Shown here: positions 7,131 to 7,910 of the stretch, piece by piece
Layout of the letters: each line of letters starts with the position of its first letter
Position numbering within the stretch: the stretch's first letter is position 1
The notes under the pieces: generated by a model
What the model saw: only the letters and a program-made list of their open reading frames with translations
Told to the model about the DNA's origin: nothing
Database searches by the model: none
Source: Candidatus Altimarinota bacterium
GTDB taxonomy: Bacteria > Patescibacteriota > Gracilibacteria > BD1-5 > UBA2023
Direction: 5' to 3'
DNA length: 7,910 nt
NCBI GenBank assembly: GCA_943355085.1
Contig: CALREC010000026.1
Location: 1 to 7,910, forward strand
Translations under genes and position numbers: made by a program

Positions 7131-7856
7131 ATGCGTCTCGATAAATATATATCTGAAAAATATAATTGTACCCGCAATCGGGCACAATTTTTTATAGAGC
7201 AAGAACTTGTTTTGGTGAACCAAGTGCTTGCTCGGAAATCGAGTCAAGATATATGATGAGAAGATGCTGTATGTATCCTCGATGATAGAAGGATAACTTT
7301 CGTCTCTCGTAGTGCGATAAAGCTCGATACTTTTCTCGATCAGATATGATTGCAAGTTACTTGATTACACTGTCTCGATGTCGGCGCTTCTACTGGTTGA
7401 TTTACTCAGGTTTTACTTCAGCGATGAGCCTGATCTGTCTGTGCTGTTGATGTTGGCTCTCTCCAACTACATAGAGATATCAGAACTGATTCACGAGTTA
7501 CATGTATAGAAAATACCGATATTCGCAACTTTAAAACAGGAGATGCTTTTGGTGTGATAGTCTGAGATATATCTTTCGTGAGCCTGACAAAAGTCATTGA
7601 CTCTATCTTGTTACTTGCTCACAAAAACACAGAAATTATTTTGCTCTATAAGCCACAGTTCGAGGTAGGTTCTCTTAATCTTCGTAAAACAGGTGTTCCA
7701 AAATCAGGAGCCATCATTGAAAAATATCTGCAAGAATTTCAGTTATTTTTATGAACCAAAAATGTCATAATTAAAAAAATATTTCCCTCGGCAATAGAGG
7801 GTGAGGCGGGGAATCAAGAATATATGATGTGGATACAACAAAAAGAAGACTATTAG
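7131..7856 (+). CDS. tlyA: TlyA family rRNA 2'-O-methyltransferase
   Basis: 241 aa. Residues 1-60 are an S4 RNA-binding domain (RLDKYISEK...RNRAQFFIEQELVLVN); the rest is an FtsJ-like SAM methyltransferase with CLDVGASTGGFTQVLLQRGA (81-100) as SAM motif I, AVDVG for motif II, GDISFVSLTKV and YKPQFEVG. Lys64 (SAIKL), Asp83 or Asp146, and Lys174 fit the catalytic K-D-K-E set. Characterised TlyA enzymes methylate the 2'-OH of cytidines in 16S and 23S rRNA at the subunit interface and determine capreomycin sensitivity. Nine of 19 glycines are UGA (42, 43, 73, 78, 90, 99, 101, 145, 208), including one in the SAM loop, so no long ORF appears under the standard code. The gene starts one base after galU; its last codons form the terminator stem. 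Confidence 0.95.
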
Positions 7857-7876
7857 TCTTCTTTTTGTTGTTTTTT
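7835..7876 (+). terminator. Intrinsic terminator overlapping the end of tlyA
   Basis: Perfect 18-bp inverted repeat: left arm 7835-7852, one central T, right arm 7854-7871, followed by an unbroken T-run 7871-7876. The left arm encodes the last tlyA residues (TTTQQKEDY-like reading: ...IQQKEDY) and the right arm begins with the TAG stop codon. The stem is A/T-rich but long. It should end the galU-tlyA transcript. Confidence 0.82.
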
Positions 7877-7910
7877 ATGAAACATATAGAGTATTTTTGC
7901 CAACTCTCCA

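Noticed and set aside
7877..7910. Start of a further gene (MKHIEYFCQLS) at the right edge
   Set aside because: Only 11 codons are visible, directly after a terminator with no promoter. The T6-ATG context resembles that of galU, but this is too little to call.

Overview
This window comes from a bacterium that reads UGA as glycine (genetic code 25), as the candidate phyla Absconditabacteria (SR1) and Gracilibacteria (BD1-5/GN02) do. The main evidence is rpoC: a single 1336-codon frame runs from 1385 to 5395 and is interrupted only by five TGA codons. At least two of them fall on glycines that are nearly invariant in bacterial beta-prime ([18 protein letters not shown] and MRTFHSG-G). lexA, galU, tlyA, the HEPN/MNT pair and a small winged-helix ORF follow the same rule. 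UGG is still Trp (GNWGN) and CGA/CGG are still Arg. Which of the two phyla this is cannot be settled from the window; no tRNA is present.

Layout, all on the plus strand. At 1-115 there is a short hairpin and AT-rich non-coding DNA. At 116-340 lies a 74-aa winged-helix ORF that resembles the detached C-terminus of an AAA_4/Schlafen-like regulator. At 466-771 and 759-1223 is an MNT nucleotidyltransferase-HEPN RNase toxin-antitoxin pair (MntA/HepT type). The pair is bracketed by two 87-bp direct repeats (349-435 and 1251-1337, 84/87 identical), one upstream of MNT and one just upstream of rpoC. Each repeat can be drawn as a compact three-helix RNA ending in a strong Shine-Dalgarno-like GGGAGGTG that has no start codon at a normal distance. 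rpoC follows and ends at a 38-bp perfect palindrome. Next comes a LexA-type self-cleaving repressor (5560-6180), then galU (6260-7129) and tlyA (7131-7856) one base apart, closing on a terminator hairpin built from the last tlyA codons. No gene-free stretch exceeds 170 bp.

rpoC, galU and tlyA are housekeeping genes (transcription, UDP-glucose synthesis, rRNA methylation) and LexA is probably the damage-response repressor. lexA and galU have near-twin promoters (TTGCAW, 16 bp, TATAYT) with the ATG 28-29 nt after the -10, and no Shine-Dalgarno. The accessory part is everything before rpoC: rpoB is not next to rpoC here, and the toxin-antitoxin pair between repeats occupies its usual neighbourhood. 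The repeat/leader element is the most likely undescribed item.
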